This document shows positions 1-6,209 of a DNA stretch of 11,110 bases, one piece after another. The DNA is from Anaerolineales bacterium UBA2317 (GTDB taxonomy: Bacteria > Chloroflexota > Anaerolineae > Anaerolineales > Villigracilaceae). Each line of letters opens with the position of its first letter. The stretch's first letter is position 1. The stretch covers positions 74,352 through 85,461 of the forward strand of contig DDVH01000029.1 in the NCBI GenBank assembly GCA_002345215.1, written 5' to 3'. The translations under genes and the position numbers were made by a program. The notes beneath the pieces are model-generated. The model did not search any database. It worked only from the letters and a program-made list of their open reading frames with translations, and was not told the DNA's origin.

Positions 1-1710
1 ATGAAGCGAATAGAACCATCCGCGCGTTTGATCAACCGCCTCACAGATGTAGTCAGCTGGGTACTGCGCCTCAAATTTTTCTTTATTTTCAAACGGATAA
101 TGCCATTGTGCATACGGCATTGAACCAGAATCAAACCATACGTCAATCAAATCTTTGACGCGATTCATCTTGCCTTCGCATTTTTCACATTTCCAAGAAA
201 CCTCATCAACATACGGGCGATGCAAATCTAACTCGGTCAAATCTTTACCTGCTTTTTCAGATAACTCTTTAACAGAGCCCACACATTCGCGATGTTTACA
301 ATCAGCATTTTCACATTCCCAAACAGGTAAGGGTGTGCCCCAATAGCGTTCGCGTGAAAGTGACCAGTCAATATTATTTTCAAGCCAATTTCCAAAACGT
401 CCATTTTTGATATGTTCAGGTACCCAATTGATGGTTTTGTTTAAACTGACCAATCTATCTTTCTTAGCACTTGTGCGGATGTACCAAGACTCACGCGCAT
501 AATACAAAAGCGGAGTGGAACATCGCCAACAAAATGGATAAGTGTGGGTAATTTTTTCTGAACGGAACAACAAACCACGCGCTTCTAAATCTTGGATGAT
601 TTGTGGGTCAGCATCTTTGACAAAGATTCCGCGCCATGGCGTGATTTCAGGAATGAAAGTTCCATCAGGTTGCACAGTTAACAGAATCGGCAAATCATTT
701 TGTTTTGCCATTTCCATATCTTCGGCACCAAAGGCTGGGGCTTGATGCACTAACCCTGTGCCATCTTCTGTGGTTACAAAATCACCCAACAAAACATAAT
801 GCGCAGGTTTATCCACTGGCATAAAAGTAAATAGAGGTTGATATTTCATACCTTTTAGTTTTTTGCCTTTGAATGAGTCAACAACTTTTACTTCTTCATC
901 TTTGAAAACTTTTTCAAGCAAATTCTTGGCAAGGATTAATTTTTCTTTCACGCCATTGTTTTCACGTTCCACAGTCACATAATCCACGTCAGGATGTGCC
1001 GCGACAGCAACATTCGCAGGCAACGTCCATGGAGTTGTCGTCCATACCAACAATGAAGTATCAGGTTTATCCACTAAAGGAAAACGCACGAAGACCGAAG
1101 GGTCAACAGCTTCGTCGTAACCCAAAGCAACTTCATGGTCAGAAAGAGGCGTGCCACAACGCGGGCAATACGGCACAATCTTATATCCCTTGAAAAGTAA
1201 ATCTTTTTCCCAAAAGTTTTTGAGAATCCACCACACTGATTCGATGTAATCATTGGTGTAAGTTACATAGGCTTCATCAAGGTCAACCCAAAAGGCAATA
1301 CGGTCTGTCAACTTTTCCCATTCTTGTATGTAATTGAAAACAGATTTTTTACACAACTCATTGAATTTATCTATGCCGTATTCTTCAATTTGCTGTTTAT
1401 TTGTAAAACCAAGTTGTTTTTCAACTTCAATTTCAACCGGCAAGCCATGTGTATCCCAACCGCCTCGGCGCGAGACGTTATATCCACGCATGATTTTATA
1501 ACGTGGAAACATATCTTTGAAAGCACGCGCCAAAACATGGTGCACACCCGGTCGCCCATTGGCAGTCGGCGGACCTTCATAAAAAACATATTCCGGTTTG
1601 CCCTTACGTTCTTCAGATGTCTTTTTGAAAATCTCTTGCTTTTTCCAAAATTTCAACACAGCATCTTCCATGGCAGGCACATCTAATTTTGCATTGACTG
1701 ATTTAAACAT
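1..1710 (-). CDS. ileS: Isoleucyl-tRNA synthetase, type 2 (IleRS2), 5' part only
   Basis: Charges tRNA-Ile with isoleucine in the cytoplasm. The first 570 codons are visible; the rest, including the KMSKS loop and anticodon-binding domain, lies beyond the window edge. The sequence follows Thermus-type IleRS closely: YEGPPTANGRP at residues 44-54, then GVHH (55-58) where HIGH normally sits, GWDTHGLPVE, a CPRCGTPLSDHEVA zinc-type motif, WTTTPWTLP of the CP1 editing domain, an editing-site motif HQAPAFGAED near residue 322, SRERYWGTPLP, and DQTRGWFYSLH at the cut. The ATG at 1708-1710 has GGAG at 1718-1721, 7-8 nt upstream, and is preceded by a T-box leader, so expression should respond to uncharged tRNA-Ile. 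The swapped HIGH motif is the notable oddity. No frameshift is seen in the visible part. Identification is very secure; assignment to type 2 rests on overall similarity. Confidence 0.97.
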   Translation of the reverse strand, partial: MFKSVNAKLDVPAMEDAVLKFWKKQEIFKKTSEERKGKPEYVFYEGPPTANGRPGVHHVLARAFKDMFPRYKIMRGYNVSRRGGWDTHGLPVEIEVEKQLGFTNKQQIEEYGIDKFNELCKKSVFNYIQEWEKLTDRIAFWVDLDEAYVTYTNDYIESVWWILKNFWEKDLLFKGYKIVPYCPRCGTPLSDHEVALGYDEAVDPSVFVRFPLVDKPDTSLLVWTTTPWTLPANVAVAAHPDVDYVTVERENNGVKEKLILAKNLLEKVFKDEEVKVVDSFKGKKLKGMKYQPLFTFMPVDKPAHYVLLGDFVTTEDGTGLVHQAPAFGAEDMEMAKQNDLPILLTVQPDGTFIPEITPWRGIFVKDADPQIIQDLEARGLLFRSEKITHTYPFCWRCSTPLLYYARESWYIRTSAKKDRLVSLNKTINWVPEHIKNGRFGNWLENNIDWSLSRERYWGTPLPVWECENADCKHRECVGSVKELSEKAGKDLTELDLHRPYVDEVSWKCEKCEGKMNRVKDLIDVWFDSGSMPYAQWHYPFENKEKFEAQYPADYICEAVDQTRGWFYSLH

Positions 1711-1723
1711 AACTAGTCTCCAA

Positions 1724-1752
1724 GTCTAACTGGTCTTATAGGTCTAATTGGT
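1724..1752 (-). repeat. Short direct repeat between T-box terminator and ileS
   Basis: The unit GTCTAAYTGGT occurs at 1724-1734 and again at 1742-1752 (plus-strand reading), with an 18-bp period. The second copy is perfectly complementary over 9 nt to positions 1887-1895 in the T-box region. It fills the untranslated stretch just before the ileS ribosome binding site. Function unknown. Confidence 0.6.
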
Positions 1753-1790
1753 TAAAATAAAAACTCTCATCTCATAAACAGAGACGAGAG
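1751..1790 (-). terminator. T-box regulated terminator before ileS
   Basis: On the minus strand CTCTCGTCTC (1781-1790) pairs with GAGATGAGAG (1764-1773) with one G-U pair, around a 7-nt loop, followed by a T-rich run (1751-1763). The 5' arm is also the 3' arm of the antiterminator, so the two structures exclude each other. This is the off state when charged tRNA-Ile is abundant. Confidence 0.92.
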
Positions 1791-2017
1791 CAATGCTCAC
1801 GCGGTACCACTCTGATTTCTACAAAAAATGTAGACTCTCATTTGTTTTGATAACGGAGACTCACAACTCCGAATTTCTTACTCTCGACCAATTAGTCAAT
1901 TTCAGATTTCAACTCTGGGGTGATTTTCAACTATTGATTTCGTATCCGCTTCACACCTGACCGCGAACTCTCTGCACGACCTCAACAGTTTACTCGTCCC
2001 CATCTTTGTTTTTGATT
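1751..2017 (-). ncRNA. T-box leader (isoleucine, ATC specifier) upstream of ileS
   Basis: A cis-acting RNA that binds tRNA-Ile and allows read-through into ileS when the tRNA is uncharged. On the minus strand in order: the stem I AGAGAG motif (1968-1973), the distal-loop motif GGTGTGAAGC (1948-1957), an ATC triplet in a GAAATCTGA context as the likely specifier codon (1905-1907), a stem III hairpin CGGAG/CTCCG (1854-1871), and the hallmark T-box sequence AGAGTGGTACCGCG (1800-1813). The GGTACC part contains the bases that pair with the tRNA acceptor end. CTCTCGT (1784-1790) can pair either with upstream ATGAGAG (1835-1841) to form the antiterminator or with downstream GAGATGAGAG to form the terminator. 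The 5' end is set from the -10 box. The specifier matches the downstream gene, which supports the reading. Confidence 0.95.
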
Positions 2018-2023
2018 GGCGAG

Positions 2024-2052
2024 ATTATACACACGGAAAAGTTAATCTGCAA
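2024..2052 (-). promoter_or_regulatory. Promoter of the T-box-ileS transcript
   Basis: A perfect -10 TATAAT (2024-2029) lies 17 nt from a weak -35 TTGCAG (2047-2052) on the minus strand. The predicted transcript start near 2017 falls just before the T-box, as expected. It is divergent from the S1-protein promoter; the two -35 boxes are 38 bp apart. Confidence 0.75.
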
Positions 2053-2074
2053 GTGTGAATTTACATTTTTGACA

Positions 2075-2090
2075 TGTGACGAATTGCACA
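2075..2090. promoter_or_regulatory. CRP/FNR-like palindrome between divergent promoters
   Basis: TGTGA-N6-GCACA differs at one position from the classical CRP consensus TGTGA-N6-TCACA. It lies directly upstream of the -35 box of the S1-protein promoter and between the two divergent promoters. No regulator gene is present here, so this is only a candidate site. Confidence 0.3.
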
Positions 2091-2119
2091 TTGACCGTTT
2101 TATATCCGACAGGTATAAT
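2091..2119 (+). promoter_or_regulatory. Strong sigma-70-type promoter of the S1-domain gene
   Basis: TTGACC (2091-2096), a 17-nt spacer and TATAAT (2114-2119) give an almost consensus housekeeping promoter. The start near 2126 leaves a leader of about 33 nt with AGGAG at 2147-2151, 7 nt before the ATG. It is the strongest-looking promoter in the window. Confidence 0.85.
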
Positions 2120-2158
2120 CTTTTTTCGGCATTATTTCAAAACAGCAGGAGTTAAATT

Positions 2159-2935
2159 ATGGCAACACCAGATATAAATACCGCGCCAGCCGTAGCGCTC
2201 GAACCTAAAACAAAATTAAACGGCAAAGTTTTAAAGACCACACTTGCAGGCGCACTTGTAGATATCGGACAAAATATCCCCGGCGTCATTCATATCTCAC
2301 AACTCAGTGACAAAGAAGTTAATAAGGTAGAAGATATTGTAAAAGAAGGTCAAGAAGTGACCACATGGGTCAAACGTATTCGCAAAGACCGCGTTGAATT
2401 GACCATGATTGAACCTTTGATGTATGACTGGAAAGACCTTAAACCAGAAATCATTGTTAAAGGAAAAGTCATCCGCCTTGAAACGTATGGCGCATTTGTA
2501 GATTTCGGTGCAGAACGACCAGGTTTAGTACATGTCAGCGAAATTACGCATGGGTATGTCAAAACTGCAAGTGAAGCACTCAAAGAAGGCGAAGAAATTG
2601 AAGCCAAAGTGATTGAAGTTGACCGCCGCAAGAGACAAATCCGCTTGAGCATGAAGGCTTTGTTAGCAGAACCTGTCATTGAAGAAAAACCGCAACGTGA
2701 AGAACGAAAAGGTAAAGGCAAGCGCAAGGGTAAAAAAGAAGAAGAAACATACGAAATGGAAGCCGAAGTTTCTAACGAACCTCAATTTACCGGTATGCAA
2801 GTGGCTTGGCAAGAAGCGCTTGAAAGAGCAAAAGGTAAGAATAAAGTTCAAGCCAAATCTTTCAAACCAACTTCTGAAACACAAGAAAAAATTCTCAACA
2901 GCACATTGGAAAAAAGATTGCCCACTGGTGGCTAA
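2159..2935 (+). CDS. S1 RNA-binding protein with two S1 domains
   Basis: Probable cytoplasmic RNA-binding protein acting on mRNA or the ribosome. The 258 residues contain two S1 (OB-fold) domains. The first spans about residues 19-84 (GKVLKTTLAGALVDIG, GVIHISQLS); the second, about 98-167, is the better conserved (GKVIRLETYGAFVDFG, PGLVHVSEI, IEVDRRKRQIRLSMKAL). A Lys/Glu-rich, probably disordered tail (about 175-205) follows, then a short C-terminal segment with AWQEALERAKGKNK. It is far shorter than Escherichia coli ribosomal protein S1, which has six such domains; short S1 proteins are common outside Proteobacteria and may act as S1 substitutes or general RNA chaperones. AGGAG lies 7 nt upstream of the ATG. 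The gene stands alone between a strong promoter and a terminator. A name such as rpsA is not justified from sequence alone. Confidence 0.9.
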   Translation: MATPDINTAPAVALEPKTKLNGKVLKTTLAGALVDIGQNIPGVIHISQLSDKEVNKVEDIVKEGQEVTTWVKRIRKDRVELTMIEPLMYDWKDLKPEIIVKGKVIRLETYGAFVDFGAERPGLVHVSEITHGYVKTASEALKEGEEIEAKVIEVDRRKRQIRLSMKALLAEPVIEEKPQREERKGKGKRKGKKEEETYEMEAEVSNEPQFTGMQVAWQEALERAKGKNKVQAKSFKPTSETQEKILNSTLEKRLPTGG

Positions 2936-2940
2936 ACGAA

Positions 2941-2973
2941 AAAGAGCGGATGTAAAATCCGCTCTTTTGTTTT
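2941..2973. terminator. Two-way intrinsic terminator between S1 gene and prfB
   Basis: GAGCGGAT (2944-2951) and ATCCGCTC (2957-2964) form a GC-rich stem with a 5-nt loop. It is flanked by A-rich sequence on the left and TTTTGTTTT on the right, so both strands have a T-run after the stem. It sits 6 nt after the S1-protein stop codon and also lies downstream of prfB on the minus strand, so it can end both convergent transcripts. Confidence 0.9.
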
Positions 2974-3028
2974 GGGGATACGAAAACGTTGAAGAAACAG
3001 AATCAAGTATCCATTAAGTAAAGAAGCG

Positions 3029-4115
3029 TTATTTACTTCCGCTTTTTAAATAGGCTTCCATAAAATCATCCAAATCACCATCTAAAACTGCTTGGGCGTT
3101 GCCGGCTTGGAAATCGTTACGATGGTCTTTGACCATTTGATATGGATGCAAAACATACGAACGAATCTGACTGCCCCATTCGGCTTTGGTGTATTCGCCA
3201 CGAAGCACGGCGCGTTCTTCTTCTCTTTCGGCTTGACGAAGTTCTAATAAACGCGCGCGCAAAATTTTCATTGCGAATTCACGATTTTGCGTTTGTGATC
3301 TTTCATTTTGACAAGTGACGACAATGCCTGTTGGAATGTGCGTGAGGCGTACAGCGGTTGCATTCTTTTGCACATTTTGACCACCTGCACCTGATGAACG
3401 AAAGACATCCAGTTTTATATCACTTGGATTGATTTCAATATCGGCTTCCTCCATTGAAACTTGTGGAAGAACTTCTACCAACGCAAACGATGTATGCCTG
3501 CGATGATTTGAATCAAATGGAGATAAGCGCACCAAACGATGCACGCCTTTTTCTGAACGCAAATATCCAAATGCATATTTTCCGCCGATTGCGATGGTGA
3601 CACTTTTTATACCTGCTTCTTCACCAGGGGTTGAGTCCATCATATCAACCGTGAAGTTGTGTTCTTCTGCCCAACGCAAATACATACGCTCAAGCATTTG
3701 CGCCCAATCTTGCGAATCGGTTCCACCTGCGCCTGCATGAATTGCTAAGATGGCATCATCATGGTCATACGGACCAGATAACATGGCGGCGAATGAACGT
3801 TTTTCTAAATCGTTTTCTAAGGTTTGAATTTCAGTTTCTAAATCAGCACGCAGAGATTCGTCATCTAATTTTGCTAACTCAGTTAAATCATGAATTTGAT
3901 TTTTTATTTTTTTCCATGTTTCCACTTCATCGCGCAGATTGGAAACAGTCTTCATAACTTTTTGTGCGTTGGAATTATTATTCCAAAAATCTGGTGCTTC
4001 GGTTTCTTTTTCTAATTGTGTAAGTTGCGTTTCTTTGCTGGCAAGGTCAAAGACGCTCCAAGAGTTGAGCGGATGTTTCATTTATTTTTTCGAGTCGTTG
4101 TAATAAGTCTTGCAT
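3029..4115 (-). CDS. prfB: Peptide chain release factor 2, with programmed +1 frameshift
   Basis: Releases finished proteins at UGA and UAA stop codons. The product is assembled from 22 codons starting at ATG 4113-4115 (MQDLLQRLEKINET...), a +1 shift at CTT TGA C (the TGA is at 4047-4049), and 339 codons in the new frame, 361 residues in all. The joined sequence ERLDLASKETQL matches the usual RF2 junction. RF2 hallmarks are the SPF codon-recognition tripeptide (about 198-200) and the catalytic GGQ (about 244-246) in SSGAGGQNVQ. AGGAG (4121-4125) lies 5 nt before the ATG and overlaps the ftsY stop codon, so the gene is translated from the ftsY transcript. A continuous 350-residue frame starting at 4081 exists, but its first 11 residues (MKHPLNSWSVF) are the out-of-frame reading of the leader and not the true N-terminus. 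Confidence 0.96.
4046..4059 (-). promoter_or_regulatory. prfB programmed frameshift site
   Basis: On the minus strand an internal Shine-Dalgarno-like GGAG (4056-4059) is followed after 3 nt by CTT TGA C (4046-4052), the same geometry as in Escherichia coli prfB. When RF2 is scarce the ribosome stalls at UGA and slips by +1 on CUU, which restores RF2 synthesis. Confidence 0.95.
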
Positions 4116-4123
4116 GTGTTCTC

Positions 4124-5032
4124 CTAACTACTTTGTAAAATTCCTTCAATGAATGCGTCGGGGTCAAATGGAGTCAGGTCTTCAGGTTTTTCGCCTAAGC
4201 CTGCAAATAAAATCGGCAAGCCCAATTCGCTTTGAATAGCAAACGCCATGCCACCACGAGCCGATGAATCTAATTTCGATAATATCACACCGGTCACGTT
4301 CACCGCTTCTTTAAAAGAGCGAGCCTGATTCAGCGCGTTTTGCCCAGTCGTTGCATCTAGCACAAGCCACACTTGATGAGGTGCGCCATCCATTGCTTTG
4401 CCAACCACACGATATACTTTTTTCAATTCTTCCATTAAGTTGAAACGAGTATGCAAACGCCCAGCAGTATCTATAAATACGATGTCTGCTCCGCGAGCGA
4501 TTCCTGCTTGAACTGTGTTGAATGCTACCGCGCCGGGGTCGCTTTCAGGTGCGCCTCCTATTATTTCGACGTTTAGCCTGTTTGCCCAAACCTCAAGTTG
4601 GTCAACCGCCGCGGCACGGAATGTATCTGCCGCGCCGAGTAAAACTTTCTTTCCTTCATTAACAAAACGTGATGTCAATTTTGCAATTGTAGTTGTCTTC
4701 CCTGCACCATTGACTCCGACAATTAAGATAACAGTCGGCTTGTTTTCAAAGTGAATTTGGGGTGGTGAAATTAACCGAGAGCGCAATTCTTGTTTGAGGT
4801 TAAGGGTAAGGTCGCTAGCACGAATCAAGCCGAGGTCACGGGTGAGGCGTTTGAGGGAATCTAAAATCGAAGATGTGGTCTCGATTCCTAAATCGGCTTG
4901 AATTAAGAGTGCTTCTAAATCATCCCATGTTTCATCTGTAATTTCAGATGCTCCAAGAATCGAAGCGATTTGCCCAAATGCAGATTTGCTTGTTTTGGAA
5001 AGTCCATCTTTCCAACGTGAGAAAATACTCAT
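4124..5032 (-). CDS. ftsY: Signal recognition particle receptor FtsY
   Basis: SRP receptor GTPase that docks Ffh-bound ribosomes at the membrane for co-translational insertion of membrane proteins. The 302 residues comprise an N-domain helical bundle (about 1-95) and the SRP-type G-domain: P-loop GVNGAGKTT (106-114), DTFRAAA (136-142), DTAGR (188-192), SKLD (252-255, canonical TKLD) and GLGEKPEDL (278-286). The acidic A-domain found in Escherichia coli FtsY is absent, as in many bacteria. The ATG at 5030-5032 has no Shine-Dalgarno sequence and lies only 9 nt after a TATAAT box, which suggests a leaderless mRNA. It is the first gene of an ftsY-prfB operon: its TAG stop is within the prfB ribosome binding site. 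It is divergent from trxA. Confidence 0.97.
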   Translation of the reverse strand: MSIFSRWKDGLSKTSKSAFGQIASILGASEITDETWDDLEALLIQADLGIETTSSILDSLKRLTRDLGLIRASDLTLNLKQELRSRLISPPQIHFENKPTVILIVGVNGAGKTTTIAKLTSRFVNEGKKVLLGAADTFRAAAVDQLEVWANRLNVEIIGGAPESDPGAVAFNTVQAGIARGADIVFIDTAGRLHTRFNLMEELKKVYRVVGKAMDGAPHQVWLVLDATTGQNALNQARSFKEAVNVTGVILSKLDSSARGGMAFAIQSELGLPILFAGLGEKPEDLTPFDPDAFIEGILQSS

Positions 5033-5041
5033 AAGGCGGCG

Positions 5042-5050
5042 ATTATAGCA
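5042..5050 (-). promoter_or_regulatory. Extended -10 promoter of ftsY, predicted leaderless
   Basis: On the minus strand TGCTATAAT combines a perfect -10 (5042-5047) with an upstream TG extension. No good -35 is seen at 17-18 nt. Only 9 nt separate the -10 from the ATG, so the transcript start should lie 1-3 nt from, or at, the start codon. Confidence 0.65.
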
Positions 5051-5069
5051 CGGTGTATGAGGGAATTTA

Positions 5070-5078
5070 TGTTATACT
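5070..5078 (+). promoter_or_regulatory. Extended -10 promoter of trxA
   Basis: TGTTATACT gives a -10 TATACT (5073-5078) with the TG extension and no clear -35. The leader would be about 33 nt with AAAGGA (5105-5110) before the ATG. Its upstream region overlaps that of the divergent ftsY promoter, so the two polymerases could compete. TAGAAT at 5095-5100 is a weaker alternative -10. Confidence 0.5.
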
Positions 5079-5117
5079 TTTTTCGCTTAATGTTTAGAAT
5101 AAAAAAAGGAAAAATAC

Positions 5118-5459
5118 ATGTCAGAACCAATTCATATTTCCGATGCAGAGTTTGAAAAAGTTGTTATGCAATCGAATGTGCCTGTAATTGTAGATTTTTG
5201 GGCGCCGTGGTGTAACCCATGTAAAATGATTGCGCCAACTTTGGATAAACTTTCTAAAGAAATGGGCGACAAAATTGTGATTGCAAAAGTCAATACCGAT
5301 GACCATGCCGAATGGATGCAAAAATTTGGTATTCAGGGTATTCCTACTTTGTTATTTGTTTCAGGTGGTAAAGTAGTGCATCGGCAAGTAGGCGCATTGC
5401 CAGAAAAAATGTTGCGTGATGTCGTTAATCAGTTTTTAAGCGTTGTCGGGCAAAATTAG
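5118..5459 (+). CDS. trxA: Thioredoxin with CNPC active site
   Basis: Small cytoplasmic dithiol-disulfide oxidoreductase of 113 residues, typical thioredoxin length and without a signal peptide. The fold is complete: VIVDFWAPWC, the redox motif C32-N-P-C35, the buried Asp of VDFWA (D26), and the cis-proline of GIPTLLF (P76). The active site reads WCNPC where classical thioredoxins have WCGPC; a change between the two Cys can shift redox potential or partner choice. AAAGGA lies 7 nt before the ATG. Two lipoprotein genes follow on the same strand, the first only 24 nt away with no terminator between, so the three are probably co-transcribed. Calling it trxA reflects its family; its substrates are not known. 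Confidence 0.93.
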   Translation: MSEPIHISDAEFEKVVMQSNVPVIVDFWAPWCNPCKMIAPTLDKLSKEMGDKIVIAKVNTDDHAEWMQKFGIQGIPTLLFVSGGKVVHRQVGALPEKMLRDVVNQFLSVVGQN

Positions 5460-5483
5460 TTAAATTATTTGGAGTTGGGTGCC

Positions 5484-6182
5484 ATGAAGAAAAAACTTTT
5501 AATTTTTTGGGTTTTGAGTTTTTTGTTCAGTGCCTGTTTACCAGCGGCACCTCAAACTGAAACATTCCCTACTCCAATTTCAGAAGCGGATTTGCAGTTG
5601 ACCGCGGCAGTACTTTCACAACAGACTTTGCAAGCAATACCATCAGATACAAGTGTTCCAACTGAGACGCCTGTGATTGTGACTGCTACGAATACCGAAG
5701 TTCCGGCAACGGCTACTGAAACGCAAAACCCCGCTTTGTTAACTTTAACTGCCACGTTAGGAACTGGCACGGTGACAACAGAAAATATTACCGGAACACC
5801 TGGTGCAGGAATTATTGTCGGCACCTTGCCATTTACTGGAACACCAAGCGCCACGTTAAATCCGTTTTTTACATCAACGCCAACGATTGACCCACAACCA
5901 CTGTCTCATGGAACATTGCCACCTAATTTGCCGTTTGGATTTATTAGTATTATTAACAAAGCAAAGGCTGATGCATATATTTCTCTTCGATGCGTTACAA
6001 AAGATGGTTATGTAACCATTCTTGAATATCCTGTAGAAGGAACAGTTAATACAAAAGCACCTGCTGGAAATTATACTTATGTAGCATGGGTTGGCGGAAG
6101 GCAGTTTACTGGAAGTTTCAATTTACCAAAAGAAAACGACTTAACAATTACTTTATTCAAAGACAGAATAAATGTTAAATAA
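5484..6182 (+). CDS. Putative lipoprotein with Thr/Pro-rich stalk (first of pair)
   Basis: Unrecognised lipoprotein, 232 residues from the ATG at 5484. A TTG 15 nt upstream is in frame, but it overlaps the GGAG ribosome site (5471-5474), which lies 9 nt before this ATG. The N-terminus is a basic MKKK, a hydrophobic segment and a lipobox-like FSAC with Cys18 as the probable lipidated residue. Residues about 19-145 are low in charge and very rich in Thr, Pro, Ser and Ala, a flexible stalk of the kind common in Anaerolineae surface proteins. The last 80 residues (about 150-232) look like a compact beta-rich domain (PFGFISIINKAKADAYISL, AGNYTYVAWVGG, DLTITLFKD). It resembles the C-terminal domain of the next gene product. 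It is probably in the trxA operon. No function can be assigned. Confidence 0.8.
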   Translation: MKKKLLIFWVLSFLFSACLPAAPQTETFPTPISEADLQLTAAVLSQQTLQAIPSDTSVPTETPVIVTATNTEVPATATETQNPALLTLTATLGTGTVTTENITGTPGAGIIVGTLPFTGTPSATLNPFFTSTPTIDPQPLSHGTLPPNLPFGFISIINKAKADAYISLRCVTKDGYVTILEYPVEGTVNTKAPAGNYTYVAWVGGRQFTGSFNLPKENDLTITLFKDRINVK

Positions 6183-6209
6183 AATGAAAGATAAATTAAG
6201 GAGAAATTC

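Noticed and set aside
1324..1686. Plus-strand open frame of 120 codons opposite the ileS start
   Set aside because: The minus strand encodes conserved IleRS motifs over the whole stretch; the plus frame has no family features.
2070..2075. TTGACA as a -35 box for the S1-protein gene
   Set aside because: No -10 lies at a suitable distance; TTGACC at 2091 with TATAAT 17 nt on fits much better.
2350..2727. Minus-strand open frame of 125 codons inside the S1-protein gene
   Set aside because: It lies wholly within a well-supported S1 coding sequence on the other strand and has no recognisable domain.
3015..3045. Inverted repeat AAGTAA/TTACTT and AAGCG/CGCTT near the prfB stop
   Set aside because: The stems are short and AT-rich, overlap coding sequence, and a much stronger two-way terminator lies just beyond at 2941-2973.
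4048..4081. ATG at 4079-4081 as the start of prfB
   Set aside because: It gives the non-homologous N-terminus MKHPLNSWSVF and lacks a ribosome site. The upstream leader plus CTT TGA C frameshift explains the gene better.
5469..5483. TTG at 5469 as start of the first lipoprotein
   Set aside because: It overlaps the GGAG site that serves the ATG at 5484 and would place MELGA before a normal MKKK signal peptide.
5552..5854. Minus-strand open frame of 100 codons opposite the lipoprotein stalk
   Set aside because: It is the antisense of a repetitive Thr/Pro-coding region, which seldom yields stops on the other strand; no ribosome site or homology is evident.
5680..5900. Repeated ACT/CCA-type codons suggesting a DNA repeat
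   Set aside because: This is compositional bias of a Thr/Pro stalk; no regular repeat unit or spacing is seen at the DNA level, and no CRISPR-like pattern.
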